The notes: generated by a model not told the origin, from the sequence alone. Positions 16,366-24,847 are shown, counted from the first letter of the stretch. The stretch: 64,000 bases of DNA from Actinomycetospora callitridis (GCF_028737265.1 NZ_JAQZAK010000002.1:372001-436000), one strand, 5' to 3'. A program made the numbers and translations.

Positions 16366-17166
16366 GTGGGTGCCGGGGTCGTCGTCACGACGAGCAAGTC
16401 GCCGTCGGACGCGGTGTGCGCCGAGGCCCGGCGCCTCGCCGACGCCTGGGGCCTGCCCGTCGTCGACCGCCACCGGCGCTCGGTCGCGACCGCGCGCGGG
16501 GACGCCGCGACCGCGCTGGTGTGCACCGCGGAGGGCTGGGTCGCCGAGTCCGCGCGCGGACGCCTGACGTTCCACCAGGGCACGGCGGCCAAGCGTCTGC
16601 GGGCCCTGCGTCACGGCGACACCGACCCGCTGATCCGCGCCGGCGAGCTCCGCCCCGGCGACCGGGTGCTCGACGCGACGCTCGGCCTCGGCCGCGACGC
16701 GCTCGTCGCCGCCTGGGCCGTCGGACCCGACGGCGCGGTACTCGGCGTGGAGGCCGACCTCGTCCTCGCCGTCCTCGCCACCGAGGGGTTCGCCGGCGCC
16801 ATCCCCCGGCCCGGCTCGGCCCCGGTGCAGGTCCGCCACGGCGACTCCCGGCAGGTGCTCGCGGACCTCGCCGCGCGCGGCGAGCACGTCGACGTCGTCC
16901 TGCTCGACCCGATGTTCACCGACCCGCGCGCCTCCGACCACGGCTTCGCCCTCGCCCGCGACCACACCGTCGGCACCCCGCTGACCCCGGAGTGGGTCGC
17001 GCTGGCGCGCGCCGTCGCGCGGCGGTGGGTGGTCGTCACCGCGGAGCGGAAGCGGCCGTGGTTCCCCGACGCCGGCCTCGTCCGCCTCGAGGGGACGCGG
17101 TCGGGCCGCTGGTTCCGGGCGGAACCGTGTCCTCAGGACACGGTCTCCGTCGGGAAGTCCGTGTGA
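16366..17166 (+). CDS. Class I SAM-dependent methyltransferase (RsmJ-like)
   Basis: About 266 residues. The SAM-binding motif I is VLDATLGLGRDALVAAW; GVEAD forms the acidic end of strand 2; VDVVLLDPMFTDPRASDHG contains a DPMF motif like the catalytic (N/D)PP(F/Y). The first 85 residues, including FHQGTAAKRLRAL, match the RsmJ layout. RsmJ methylates guanine in 16S rRNA (m2G1516 in E. coli), but actinobacterial relatives may act on another substrate. The GTG start follows AGGAGG at a longish 13-nt spacing. Its 3' end overlaps the convergent SDR gene by 34 nt. Confidence 0.75.
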   Translation: MGAGVVVTTSKSPSDAVCAEARRLADAWGLPVVDRHRRSVATARGDAATALVCTAEGWVAESARGRLTFHQGTAAKRLRALRHGDTDPLIRAGELRPGDRVLDATLGLGRDALVAAWAVGPDGAVLGVEADLVLAVLATEGFAGAIPRPGSAPVQVRHGDSRQVLADLAARGEHVDVVLLDPMFTDPRASDHGFALARDHTVGTPLTPEWVALARAVARRWVVVTAERKRPWFPDAGLVRLEGTRSGRWFRAEPCPQDTVSVGKSV

Positions 17167-17981
17167 CGCCCCAGCTCCTCGACGGCGTCGAGCTCGGCGA
17201 GGCGGGCGTTCAGGGTGGCGCGGATGGAGTCGAACGCCGACGGGCCGAGCGGCAGGCGCAGGGGCGGGTCGTCGAGCTCGGTGACGTCGAGGACGGCCCG
17301 GGCGGCGCGCTCGGGGTCGCCGGGCTGGGTGCCGTGGAGCGCGGCGAACCGGGCGCGCGACTCGTCGAGGATCGCGGCGTACGCCTCCATCGGCTCCGCG
17401 CGTGCCGGTGATCGGCCCGCGAAGTCGGTGCGGAACGGGCCCGGCTCGATCATCGTGACCTTGATGCCCAGCGGCGCGACCTCCACCGCGAGCCCCTCGG
17501 ACGCCCCCTCGAGCGCGAACTTCGAGCCCGAGTACGCCGACCCCCCGAGCGCCGAGCGCACCCCCGCGAGCGACGACATCTGGATCACGTGACCCGACCC
17601 CTGCGCGCGCATGACCGGCAGCACCGCGCGCGTGACGGCGAGCGCGCCGAACACGTTGACCTCGAACTGGTCACGGATCTGCTGCTCGGTGAACTCCTCG
17701 AATGCCCCGCGGCTGCCGTAGCCCGCGTTGTTGACGACGACGTCGATGCGCCCGAACGCGGCCACCGCCAGGTCGACCGCCGCCCGCACGGCCGCGGGGT
17801 CGGTGACGTCGAGGGGGGCGGTGCGCACCCGCTCCGGGTCGAGCGCGGCGAGGTCGTCGACGTCCTCGACCCGCCGGGCGGTGGCGACCACGCGGTGACC
17901 CCGCGCCAGCGCCTCCCGGGCGATCGCGCGCCCGAACCCGCTGCTCGTGCCGGTGATCAGCCAGACCTGCGCCGACGACAT
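17133..17981 (-). CDS. SDR family oxidoreductase
   Basis: A 282-residue short-chain dehydrogenase with TGTSSGFG for NAD(P), NNAGYGS, the catalytic Ser in IQMSSLAG and AYSGSK providing Tyr and Lys. The C-terminal part (IEPGPFRTDFAGRS, then a region contacting substrate) resembles the large SDR group annotated as ketoreductase or retinol-dehydrogenase-like. The ATG at 17981 is chosen over an upstream in-frame start because GGGAGGGAA lies 7 nt before it. Unlike the SDR at 238-960, all catalytic residues are intact. Substrate unknown. Confidence 0.85.
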   Translation of the reverse strand: MSSAQVWLITGTSSGFGRAIAREALARGHRVVATARRVEDVDDLAALDPERVRTAPLDVTDPAAVRAAVDLAVAAFGRIDVVVNNAGYGSRGAFEEFTEQQIRDQFEVNVFGALAVTRAVLPVMRAQGSGHVIQMSSLAGVRSALGGSAYSGSKFALEGASEGLAVEVAPLGIKVTMIEPGPFRTDFAGRSPARAEPMEAYAAILDESRARFAALHGTQPGDPERAARAVLDVTELDDPPLRLPLGPSAFDSIRATLNARLAELDAVEELGRHTDFPTETVS

Positions 17982-18036
17982 CGCCGTTCCCTCCCGATGC
18001 TCGGTGACGCCACGAATCCAGGCCGCATCCGGCCGC

Positions 18037-18384
18037 TCAGCTCCGGCGCGTGGGCGCGGCCGGGGACGTCCAGGGCGGCGCACCCCGGTACGGGGCCGGC
18101 GCGCCCTGGGGGTCGGTCGACGGCCGCGGCGCCCGCGGTGCGGCGAACGGCGCGGGACGCTCGCGACGCCGCGAGGGCCACGCGATCACGACCGCCATCG
18201 CGAGCATGACGACGGACAGCAGGTCGGCCGTGGTGACGCCGTGCCGCCGGCTCAGCTCGAGCAGCACCTCGCCCTCGACGGGCTTGTTGATCAGCACCCA
18301 GATCACCGCGGCGACCACGAGCAGGGCCGCCAGCATGAGACGCCGCGCCGAGAACACCATGCACAGAAGACGTCCGCGGGTCAT
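18037..18384 (-). CDS. Small membrane protein, unknown function
   Basis: A 115-residue protein with two transmembrane segments (about residues 16-33 and 54-70) and a Pro/Ala/Arg-rich cytoplasmic tail of some 45 residues. The ATG at 18384 has GGGGGAA a few nt upstream. It has no recognisable domain. It sits 34 nt downstream of another membrane-protein gene on the same strand and may be co-transcribed with it. Confidence 0.65.
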   Translation of the reverse strand: MTRGRLLCMVFSARRLMLAALLVVAAVIWVLINKPVEGEVLLELSRRHGVTTADLLSVVMLAMAVVIAWPSRRRERPAPFAAPRAPRPSTDPQGAPAPYRGAPPWTSPAAPTRRS

Positions 18385-18418
18385 ACATCGTTCCCCCGGC
18401 GGTCACCGATGTGACCCA

Positions 18419-18940
18419 TCAGTGCTCCAGCACCACCCGGAGGACGAGGACGAAGAACCCCAGCAGGCCCGCGGCGAACGCCCCGACGAGGGCCCCGGGC
18501 AGGCCCCGCCGCGCCCGCCACCCGCCCACGCCGCCGAGCACGACGAGGTACGCCAGCCCCAGCCAGCAGACGAGGTCGACGGCGTCCTCGGGGTCGTAGA
18601 GCCCGCTCGCCGCCCCGACCACGACGACGAGCAGCGGGACGACGGCGAGCACCAGGTACTGCGCCGCGTGCCCCGTGAGGTGCCGCAGCTCCGCGCGCGT
18701 CGGCGGCGCCGACTGCCGGGCGACACGGGCGAGCACCGACGCGAACAGGTGCGCGGCGAACGTCGCCAGCAGCGGGCCCAGGATCACCTGCGCGGCCTCG
18801 GCGAAGTCCTCGATGCCGTCGTCGAGCGCGACGACCAGCACGGTCATCAGCACGACCGTCCCGTAGACGCCGGGCTCGACGTCCAGGCGCAACGGGCCCC
18901 AGCGCACGAGGTGGGTGTCGACGGCCTCGGTCCCGGTCAC
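18419..18940 (-). CDS. Integral membrane protein, unknown function
   Basis: A 173-residue polytopic membrane protein with about five hydrophobic helices, e.g. VYGTVVLMTVLVVAL, VILGPLLATFAAHLFAS and LVLAVVPLLVVVVGAA. The acidic loop DDGIEDFAEAA after the first helix resembles small uncharacterised actinobacterial membrane proteins. It starts at GTG. No catalytic or transport motif was recognised. Confidence 0.65.
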   Translation of the reverse strand: MTGTEAVDTHLVRWGPLRLDVEPGVYGTVVLMTVLVVALDDGIEDFAEAAQVILGPLLATFAAHLFASVLARVARQSAPPTRAELRHLTGHAAQYLVLAVVPLLVVVVGAASGLYDPEDAVDLVCWLGLAYLVVLGGVGGWRARRGLPGALVGAFAAGLLGFFVLVLRVVLEH

Positions 18941-18959
18941 GCGCGGCAGTCTCCCCGCT

Positions 18960-18977
18960 GGCGCCCGGCCGGGCGCC
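18960..18977. terminator. Perfect 18-nt GC palindrome, likely terminator
   Basis: GGCGCCCGG followed directly by its reverse complement CCGGGCGCC, in the gap just downstream of the small lipoprotein gene (ending at 19004) and before the membrane-protein gene at 18940. It would form a very stable hairpin with a tight loop in either direction. Confidence 0.4.
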
Positions 18978-19003
18978 GGGGTGCGCCCGACCGGGTGAGC
19001 GGA

Positions 19004-19174
19004 TCAGTCGTCCTCCTCCTGCTCGGGCTGGCCGGGCACCTGCTGGCCCGGCACCTGCTGGCTGGGCGCGTCGTCCTCGGGCTCCTCGGTCTCGGTGCAG
19101 GCGGACGCACCGCCGACGACCGCGAACGCGAGCAGGACGGCGGCGGCGCCGCGACGGACGGACATTCCAGGCAT
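19004..19174 (-). CDS. Very small lipoprotein with VPGQ repeats
   Basis: A 56-residue protein: a signal peptide with a cleavable lipobox-like GASAC, then a short mature chain that is almost entirely Glu/Asp/Gln/Pro, with a repeated QQVPG unit. A -10-like TAGGGT (19182-19187) ends 7 nt before the ATG at 19174, so that ATG is preferred as a leaderless start over the ATG three codons in. Such short acidic lipoproteins probably act as surface spacers or are incidental. No family was recognised. Confidence 0.6.
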   Translation of the reverse strand: MPGMSVRRGAAAVLLAFAVVGGASACTETEEPEDDAPSQQVPGQQVPGQPEQEEDD

Positions 19175-19221
19175 ACCGCGCACCCTAGGCGCGGCGCACC
19201 GGGCGCGGCGTGAAGCCCGGG

Positions 19222-20472
19222 CTAGCTCGCCGTCGCGCACTGGCCCCGGTCGACGAGCGTCGGGCCGTCGCCGGTGGGGCGGATGTCGACGTCGAAGATG
19301 CCGGTGGGCAGGTACAGCGAGCAGCAGGCGTTGGGGATGTCGACGATGCCGCTGATGCGCCCCTCGATCGGTGCCGCGCACAGGATCAGGTAGGCCTGCT
19401 CGCCGGTGTAGCCGAACTGCTTGAGGTACTCGACGGCGTTCAGGCAGGCGCGCTTGTAGGCGACCGTCGCGTTCATGTAGTGCTGGTCGCCGGCCTCGTC
19501 CACCGAGATGCCGATGAACGAGACGAACTCGGTGTAGCGCGGCTCGTGGCGTCCGGGCTGGAAGATCGGCGTGTCGGTCTTGTACTTGTTCACCCCGTCC
19601 TTGATGAGGTCGACGTGCACGTCGACGTAGCCGCCCATCTCCATGGCCCCGCAGAAGCTGATCTCGCCGTCGCCCTGGGCGAAGTGCAGGTCCCCGATGG
19701 AGAACTTCGCGCCCGGCACGTACACGGGGTAGAAGACGCGGGAGCCGATCGACAGGTTCTTGATGTCGACGTTGCCGCCGTGCTCGCGCGGGGGCACGGT
19801 GCGCGCGGCCTCGCGGGCCGCGCTCTCCGCGTCCGACGAGCCCATGGTCCCGAGCAGCGCGTGGTTCGGCAGCGGCGGCAGCGCCAGCGGCGGCACCCGG
19901 TCCGGGTTCGTGTCGATGAGCGCCTGCTCGCGGCGGTTCCACCGGGCGAGCAGGTCGGCGTCCGGCGCGCACCCCGCGAGCCCGGCGTGGACGTTGGACG
20001 CGATCCGGACCCCGGGCAGGTGACGCGAGGTGGCGTACATGCCCTGGAAGTCCCAGATGACCTTGCCGGCCCGCGGGAAGTGGTCGGTGAGGAAGCCGCC
20101 GCCGTTGTTGATGTCGAAGATCCCGGTGTAGCCCCAGCCCTCGCCGGGCTCGTCGCCCACGGACGCCGCGCCGGCGCGCGCGGGCCCGAGGTCGAGGTAG
20201 TCGACGACGAGCAGGTCGCCCGGCTCGGCGCCCTCCACGTGGATCGGGCCGGAGAGCATGTGGTTGTGGTCGAGGACCATGTCGCGGATGTCGTTGGCCG
20301 AGTCGTCGTTGCGGACCTGACCGTCGGTCCAGTCCTTGCACTCGATCCGGAACACGTCCCCGGGCCGCACCGAGGAGGCGGCGGGGATGTCCGGGTGCCA
20401 CCGGTTGTGCCCCGGGACCTCCTGGTCGCGCATCGACTTGGACTGGTCCACACGGAACACGGTCTCGGGCAT
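19222..20472 (-). CDS. fmdA: Formamidase/acetamidase (FmdA/AmdA family)
   Basis: A 416-residue member of the FmdA/AmdA family, which hydrolyses formamide or short aliphatic amides to the acid and ammonia. Family stretches seen include the N-terminal RWHPDIP and SVRPGDVFRIECKDWTDGQ, HVEGAEPGDLLVVDYLDL, GNVDIKNLSIGS, FSIGDLHFAQGDGEISFCGAMEM and the C-terminal IVDIPNACCSLYLPTGIFD. Mycobacterial acetamidase belongs to the same family. The ATG at 20472 is preferred since GGAG sits 6-7 nt upstream and the homology begins there. The upstream same-strand gene encodes an amide-binding-protein homologue, and a MarR gene is divergent, suggesting amide-inducible expression. Confidence 0.9.
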   Translation of the reverse strand: MPETVFRVDQSKSMRDQEVPGHNRWHPDIPAASSVRPGDVFRIECKDWTDGQVRNDDSANDIRDMVLDHNHMLSGPIHVEGAEPGDLLVVDYLDLGPARAGAASVGDEPGEGWGYTGIFDINNGGGFLTDHFPRAGKVIWDFQGMYATSRHLPGVRIASNVHAGLAGCAPDADLLARWNRREQALIDTNPDRVPPLALPPLPNHALLGTMGSSDAESAAREAARTVPPREHGGNVDIKNLSIGSRVFYPVYVPGAKFSIGDLHFAQGDGEISFCGAMEMGGYVDVHVDLIKDGVNKYKTDTPIFQPGRHEPRYTEFVSFIGISVDEAGDQHYMNATVAYKRACLNAVEYLKQFGYTGEQAYLILCAAPIEGRISGIVDIPNACCSLYLPTGIFDVDIRPTGDGPTLVDRGQCATAS

Positions 20473-20508
20473 GAGCACTCCGATCATCACCAAGCGAGAA
20501 GTTCCCAC

Positions 20509-20537
20509 ATGAGAGTACTTCCGCCCGGCGACGTCAA
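20509..20537 (-). promoter_or_regulatory. Possible promoter of the formamidase gene
   Basis: On the minus strand TTGACG (20532-20537) is followed after 17 nt by TCTCAT (20509-20514). The -35 overlaps the stop of the upstream binding-protein gene. The -10 is a poor match, so this is tentative. Confidence 0.25.
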
Positions 20538-21601
20538 GGGGCGACGGCGGGGAGGGCCGTGAGCACGTCGAAGTCGACGCCGTTCGCGACGGCGAGGTGC
20601 ACGGGCTGGCGGGCCTGCCGCCCGCGGAACTCGACGGTGCCGCGCGGCCCCTCGTAGGCCGTCCCGTCGACGGCGGCGTCCCAGGCCTCGAGGCGGTCGG
20701 TGGCCGCGCGGTGCGCGATCGCCGCGAGGGTGTGCAGCCCCTCGTAGCAGCTCTCGGCGGCGCTCGACAGCGCCGGCGCCTCGGGACCGTGCTTGCGCAG
20801 GTAGCCGCCGAGCAGGTCGAGCGCGCCGGCCGTCGCCATGGAGCGGAAGTAGGACGAGGCGACGAAGAGGTTCCCCGTCGCGTCCGCGCCGCTCGCCAGG
20901 AGCATGTTCTCCTCCATCAGCGGGCTGAAGCGCACGAGGCGGTCGTCGAGCCCGCGGCGCGCGAACTCGCGGTTGACGTCCACGGCGTCCTGCCCGACGA
21001 GCAGCATCAGGACACCGTCGCACGGTGCGCGCTCCACGCGGTCCACGAGCCGCTCGACGTCCATGGCGCCCAGCGCGACGAAGGCCTCGCCGACGATGTC
21101 GAGGTCCAGCTCGTGGGCGAAGCCGCGGACGGCGCGGGCCGAGAGGTGCGGCCAGACGTAGTCGTCGCCGACGACGAACCACCGCCGGGCGCCGAGCTCG
21201 TCGCGCATCCAGCGCAGCGCGGGTGCGATCTGCACGTCCGGGGTCTCGCCGCTGCAGAAGACCCCGCGCCGCGACTCCCCGCCCTCGTAGAGCGAGGGGT
21301 AGGCGTACGGCACCCGCCCCGCCAGCACGGGCACGAGGGCCTCGCGCACCGACGAGATGTGCCAGCCGCTGACCGCCGCGACGGCGCCGGCGTCGACGCG
21401 TCGCCGGACGTCGGCGGCCACCTGGTCCGGCCGGTCGCCGCCGTCCACGATCTCCGCGACCACCTCGCGGCCGAGGATGCCGCCGTGCGCGTTCACCTCG
21501 TCGACCGCGAGCTCGATGACCGCCTCGCAGGAGGGGGCGAACAGGCCCGCCGGACCCCGCAACGGGACGACCATCGCGACGCGCCACTCGTCGTGCGGCA
21601 T
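20534..21601 (-). CDS. Cytoplasmic periplasmic-binding-fold amide sensor, AmiC-like
   Basis: A 355-residue type I periplasmic-binding-protein fold of the AmiC/UrtA group: VVPLRGPAGLFAPSCEAVIELAVDEVNAHGGILGREV, then VAAVSGWHISSVREAL and GDDYVWPHLSARAVRGF. It has no signal peptide or lipobox, starting directly with MPHDEWRVAMVVPL. That argues against a transport role and for an intracellular sensor like Pseudomonas AmiC, which controls amidase expression. Its stop lies 61 nt before fmdA on the same strand. No AmiR/ANTAR partner is encoded nearby, so it may act with the divergent MarR protein or an unlinked regulator. Confidence 0.75.
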   Translation of the reverse strand: MPHDEWRVAMVVPLRGPAGLFAPSCEAVIELAVDEVNAHGGILGREVVAEIVDGGDRPDQVAADVRRRVDAGAVAAVSGWHISSVREALVPVLAGRVPYAYPSLYEGGESRRGVFCSGETPDVQIAPALRWMRDELGARRWFVVGDDYVWPHLSARAVRGFAHELDLDIVGEAFVALGAMDVERLVDRVERAPCDGVLMLLVGQDAVDVNREFARRGLDDRLVRFSPLMEENMLLASGADATGNLFVASSYFRSMATAGALDLLGGYLRKHGPEAPALSSAAESCYEGLHTLAAIAHRAATDRLEAWDAAVDGTAYEGPRGTVEFRGRQARQPVHLAVANGVDFDVLTALPAVAP

Positions 21602-21646
21602 CAGGCCCCCGGAGGTGGAGGGACGGCAGGACCGGCCAGAGCCCTT

Positions 21647-21659
21647 ATGGTCACACCAT
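21647..21659. promoter_or_regulatory. ATGGT-N3-ACCAT palindrome in the amidase/marR divergent region
   Basis: Perfect 5-nt arms around 3 nt, in the 105-nt gap between the divergent starts of the AmiC-like gene and the marR gene. A plausible MarR binding site by position only. Confidence 0.3.
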
Positions 21660-21706
21660 CCGGGAATTTCTCAACAGCCCGCGATGACGCGGCGGAGGTG
21701 GGCCGG

Positions 21707-22126
21707 ATGGCGCAGGAGGACGACTCGCTGACCGTGGCGCTCGTCCACGCCCTCGACGAGGTCACGCGCCGCGTCGAGGAGATCACCACCGGCGAGGGGC
21801 TCTCCCTCGACCAGTGGCTCGTGCTGCACCGCGTCGTCGTGGCGGGCGACCAGGCCATGCGCGACCTCGTGGCCGGGACGCGCCTCAACGACTCGACGCT
21901 CACCCGCGTCGTCGACCGGCTGGCGGCCCTGGGCCTGGTCTTCCGCGCGGCCGACCCGACCGACCGCCGGCGCGTGCGCGTCGCGATCAGCGCCCGCGGG
22001 CGGACGGTGCACGAGCGCCTCGCCCCGGCCGTCGAGGTCGCCGAACGCCGCCTGCTCGATGACCCGCAGGCGACCGCCCTGCTCGGCGTCGTGGCGCGCC
22101 TGTCGGGCGACCGGACGGGCGCCTGA
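21707..22126 (+). CDS. MarR family transcriptional regulator
   Basis: A 139-residue winged-helix regulator with LSLDQWLVLHRVVVAGDQAMRDLVAGTRLNDSTLTRVVDRLAALGLVFRAADPTDRRRVRVAIS, including the DPTDRRR wing. The ATG at 21707 has GGAGGT 9 nt upstream. It is transcribed divergently from the AmiC-like/formamidase genes and is the obvious candidate for their local regulator. In mycobacteria the acetamidase gene also has several linked regulators, so the arrangement is plausible, but direct control is inferred. Confidence 0.85.
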   Translation: MAQEDDSLTVALVHALDEVTRRVEEITTGEGLSLDQWLVLHRVVVAGDQAMRDLVAGTRLNDSTLTRVVDRLAALGLVFRAADPTDRRRVRVAISARGRTVHERLAPAVEVAERRLLDDPQATALLGVVARLSGDRTGA

Positions 22127-22149
22127 TCACCCGTCTCCAGGCGTCGAGT

Positions 22150-22347
22150 TCACGTCAGGTCGATGCCCGGCGCGAGCAGGAGCGACAAGGGCGAGGAGAA
22201 GTCGGTGATTACGCAGCCGTTCGACAGGATCACAACGAGTCCGCTGGTCAGACAATGGGCCGTTCCAGCGACACCCTTTCGAGGTCGCGCATTTTTTCGC
22301 TCATGACCCCGAATGGGTGTCCCGTTAGGCCATGCGGACGCTAACAA
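22150..22347 (-). pseudogene. Decayed copy of a small actinobacterial membrane protein
   Basis: The C-terminal part of this 65-codon frame, GLVVILSNGCVITDFSSPLS, matches the intact 60-residue protein encoded at 52762-52944 (GLVVALSNGYGITDLSSLLS). The DNA is alignable too. The copy has lost the WPLVLLGVDL segment by an internal deletion, and its N-terminal half is unrelated, Arg-rich sequence. It is therefore read as a degenerate duplicate and not a functional gene. Confidence 0.6.
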
Positions 22348-22567
22348 CGGGTGACTTTCGGTTCATTCGATACTGCCGATGCGCATATCGAGTGCATCTG
22401 ATCTCGTTTTTGATCACGCAGCGCTGCTAGCGTTCGGGCCCTTGGAGCCACGCTCGGAGTACTGGCTCGGCGATCGGGCCGTGTCTTCCAGAGCGTCGGG
22501 GGGGTTTGTGGTCACTGGCCCGGGCGGGAGTCACTCGGCCCGTCATCGCCGTTCGGGGGGAGAAGCG
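22348..22567. other. Upstream region of the histidine kinase gene
   Basis: About 220 nt without a supported gene; together with the relic to its left, the stretch from 22127 to 22567 holds no intact gene. It is clearly AT-richer than its surroundings. At its left edge is an inverted repeat GTTAG-N12-CTAAC (22324-22345). A second imperfect repeat, GATGC-N10-GCATC (22378-22397), lies just downstream. A strong GGGGGGAGAAG precedes the ATG at 22568. No convincing -35/-10 pair was identified. Confidence 0.4.
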
Positions 22568-24097
22568 ATGCAGAGACGCGTTGAGAGGTGGTGGGGCACC
22601 GCCGAGGACGCCACGGGCGGACCGACCCCGGCGGTCCTTCTCGGAGGCCCCCGGCTCCGGTCGCCTCGAGGTCTGGTCCTCGGCGCGGGCGCCGTGACCC
22701 TCCTGCTGGCGGGCTGGGTCCTGGAACGCGGGCTGCCTTCGGCCGGGGCGACCCTGGTGTTCGCCGTGCTCGCGGCGTGCTCCGGCGGCGCCGCCACGAT
22801 GCTCGCGGTGTTCGCCGCGCGCCTCACCGCGGATCCCCACGTCGGATGGGTCAGCCTGGCCCTGGGGGCCTACGGGCTGCTCGCCGTCCCGACGTTCATC
22901 GTCGCGGCCCTGAATCCCACTCCGGCCGCCGCCGCGGCACGGGTGCTCGCCGACGGCGTCGTGGCGGGGCTGCTCGTGACCGCGGCCGTCACCGCCCCTC
23001 CTCCACTGACCCGCCCGCGGGTCCGCTTCGTGCTGGTCGGTAGCGCTCTGATGGTCCTCGGGGGCACCGCGGTGGCCGCGGCCCTTCCCTCCTTCGTCGC
23101 CTCGGTGGCCGGGTTCGTACCGGTGCCGTTGGGGTTCGGGCTGGTGTGGACCGGAGCCGGCGCCGCGATCGCGAACCGAGGAGCGCATCGGCAGGACCGG
23201 GGGCTCGCGGTTACCGGTATCGGCCTGGCCCTGCTCGGGGCGGCGCGCGTCGTGAACGCGGCGGCGTTCGACTGGCCGGTGGTCGACGTCGCCGCGGCCT
23301 CGACCGGTCTCCGGCTGGCGGCGATCGCACTCGTGCTGTACGGGGCCTTCCGTCTGGCGCGGCAGGCGCTCGGCTCGCTGGAGGACCAGCACGACTCGCT
23401 GGAGGAGGAACTCCGACTGGCGGAGACTCGGCTGGCCCGGGCCGCCGAGCGCGATCACGAGCTGCGCAACGGCTTGGCCGGCCTCGCCGGAGCGACGACC
23501 TTGCTCGGCGGCGGCTGCCCGGACCCCGTTCAGCTGAGCACGGTCGTGGCCTCGGAACTCGATCGGCTCGACGAGTTGCTGCAGACACCGGTCGGCCGCG
23601 AGGCCGAGGCCCTGACGAGCTCCTTCGCCGTGGCGCCGGTCCTCCACGGATTGATCACGCTTCGTTGCTCGGCCGGGATGGTCGTCGACCACGAGCTACA
23701 ACTCGGACTACAGGCCCTCGGCTCGTCCGCGAGGCTCGCGCAGGTCCTCATCAACCTCTTCGAGAACGCGAACCGGCACGCGCCGGGGAGCCCGGTGCGG
23801 GTCACGGCGGAACGGCGGGAGGACCGCATCGTCATCCAGGTCCGCGATCGGGGACCTGGTCTCTGCCACGGGGCCGAGGACGCCGTGTTCGAGCCCGGTG
23901 TGCGCGACGGGGCGCGCGGAGGACTCGGGCTCGGTCTCTACGTCTGTCGTCAGCTGCTCGCTGCCGAGAACGGCACCATCACCGTGCTCCCGGCAGACCC
24001 GGACGCGCCGGGGTGCGTCGTCGTCGTCGAACTCCCGGCGGCACCGGATGCGTCGCCGCCTGCCCTCGACCCACCCCTTCTCCAGAACGTGTCGTGA
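22568..24097 (+). CDS. Membrane sensor histidine kinase
   Basis: A 509-residue kinase. Residues about 35-260 contain seven to eight hydrophobic helices with short loops and no extracellular sensor domain, so sensing is probably inside the membrane. A short coiled coil (SLEDQHDSLEEELRLAETRLAR) leads to the phospho-acceptor region RDHELRNGLAGL with His297. The ATPase domain has N-box NLFENANRHAPG, G1 RDRGPGL and G2 GGLGLGLYVC. The ATG is preceded by GGGGGGAGAAG. The stop overlaps the start of the response regulator gene, so the two form a two-component system, next to the exopolysaccharide cluster it may control. Confidence 0.9.
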   Translation: MQRRVERWWGTAEDATGGPTPAVLLGGPRLRSPRGLVLGAGAVTLLLAGWVLERGLPSAGATLVFAVLAACSGGAATMLAVFAARLTADPHVGWVSLALGAYGLLAVPTFIVAALNPTPAAAAARVLADGVVAGLLVTAAVTAPPPLTRPRVRFVLVGSALMVLGGTAVAAALPSFVASVAGFVPVPLGFGLVWTGAGAAIANRGAHRQDRGLAVTGIGLALLGAARVVNAAAFDWPVVDVAAASTGLRLAAIALVLYGAFRLARQALGSLEDQHDSLEEELRLAETRLARAAERDHELRNGLAGLAGATTLLGGGCPDPVQLSTVVASELDRLDELLQTPVGREAEALTSSFAVAPVLHGLITLRCSAGMVVDHELQLGLQALGSSARLAQVLINLFENANRHAPGSPVRVTAERREDRIVIQVRDRGPGLCHGAEDAVFEPGVRDGARGGLGLGLYVCRQLLAAENGTITVLPADPDAPGCVVVVELPAAPDASPPALDPPLLQNVS

Positions 24098-24816
24098 TGC
24101 ATCAACTCGTCGAGGACGACCCCGCATCGAACCAGCCGTACCCCGTGCGGATCATCGACGATCACGAGCTGTTCAGCACCACCCTCACCATGGCGCTGCG
24201 CAACGAAGGCTTCGACGCGCGGACGCTCCCGGTCGACGACGTCGCCGACTTCGTGAGCCGGCCCGCCACCGCCCGGGCCGGGCTCGTCGTGTTGGACCTC
24301 GACCTCAATCGGGACGCCGACGGGCGTTACGTCCACGGTGCCGACCTGGTGGGAGGTCTGAGGGCGGCGCGATGGAAGGTCCTGGTGGTCAGCGGCAGTG
24401 CGGACGAGCCCGGGACCGCCTCCGCGATCGCCGCCGGCGCGATCGGCGCGCTCCCCAAGTCGCGCTCGTTCGCCGAGCTCCTCGGCACGGTGATCACGGC
24501 CGCGGGTGGGACGCCGGTGATGTCCGCGGCTGACCACCATCAGTGGCTCGAACGCCACCGTCACTATCAGGAGCAGGAGCGTGAGCTCTCCCGACGCCTG
24601 GCGCGGCTCAGTCACCGAGAGCGGGACGTGCTCGAGCTGCTCGCCGCAGGAATGCGTGCCGCGGCGATCGCCGAGCACTTCGTGGTGAGCATGCCGACGG
24701 TCCGCACCCAGATCCGGTCGCTCCTGACGAAGCTGGAGGTGAGCTCGCAGCTGGAAGCTGTTGCTCTGGTGCGCCAGCTGCCCGAACCTCCGGAGCGCTC
24801 GAAACGAGGCTCTTGA
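24097..24816 (+). CDS. LuxR/NarL-type response regulator
   Basis: A 239-residue regulator. The receiver has the acidic pair D21-D22 (RIIDDHELF), the phospho-acceptor at about D67 (VVLDLDLNRD), and the conserved Lys in ALPKSRSF. The receiver contains a somewhat long loop, RDADGRYVHGADLVGG. A linker helix rich in Arg/Glu precedes the LuxR helix-turn-helix LSHRERDVLELLAAGMRAAAIAEHFVVSMPTVRTQIRSLLTKL. The ATG overlaps the histidine-kinase stop (TGATG). Partner of the kinase at 22568; targets unknown, possibly the nearby EPS genes. Confidence 0.9.
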   Translation: MHQLVEDDPASNQPYPVRIIDDHELFSTTLTMALRNEGFDARTLPVDDVADFVSRPATARAGLVVLDLDLNRDADGRYVHGADLVGGLRAARWKVLVVSGSADEPGTASAIAAGAIGALPKSRSFAELLGTVITAAGGTPVMSAADHHQWLERHRHYQEQERELSRRLARLSHRERDVLELLAAGMRAAAIAEHFVVSMPTVRTQIRSLLTKLEVSSQLEAVALVRQLPEPPERSKRGS

Positions 24817-24819
24817 GCT

Positions 24820-24847
24820 GCCGGGCTCGTCGGCGACGAGGCCCGGC
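24820..24847 (+). terminator. Hairpin terminator after the two-component operon
   Basis: A 12-nt stem GCCGGGCTCGTC pairs with GACGAG/CCCGGC around a 3-nt loop, with one bulged G. It begins 4 nt after the response-regulator stop and is followed by a pyrimidine-rich stretch without a true T-run. Confidence 0.6.
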
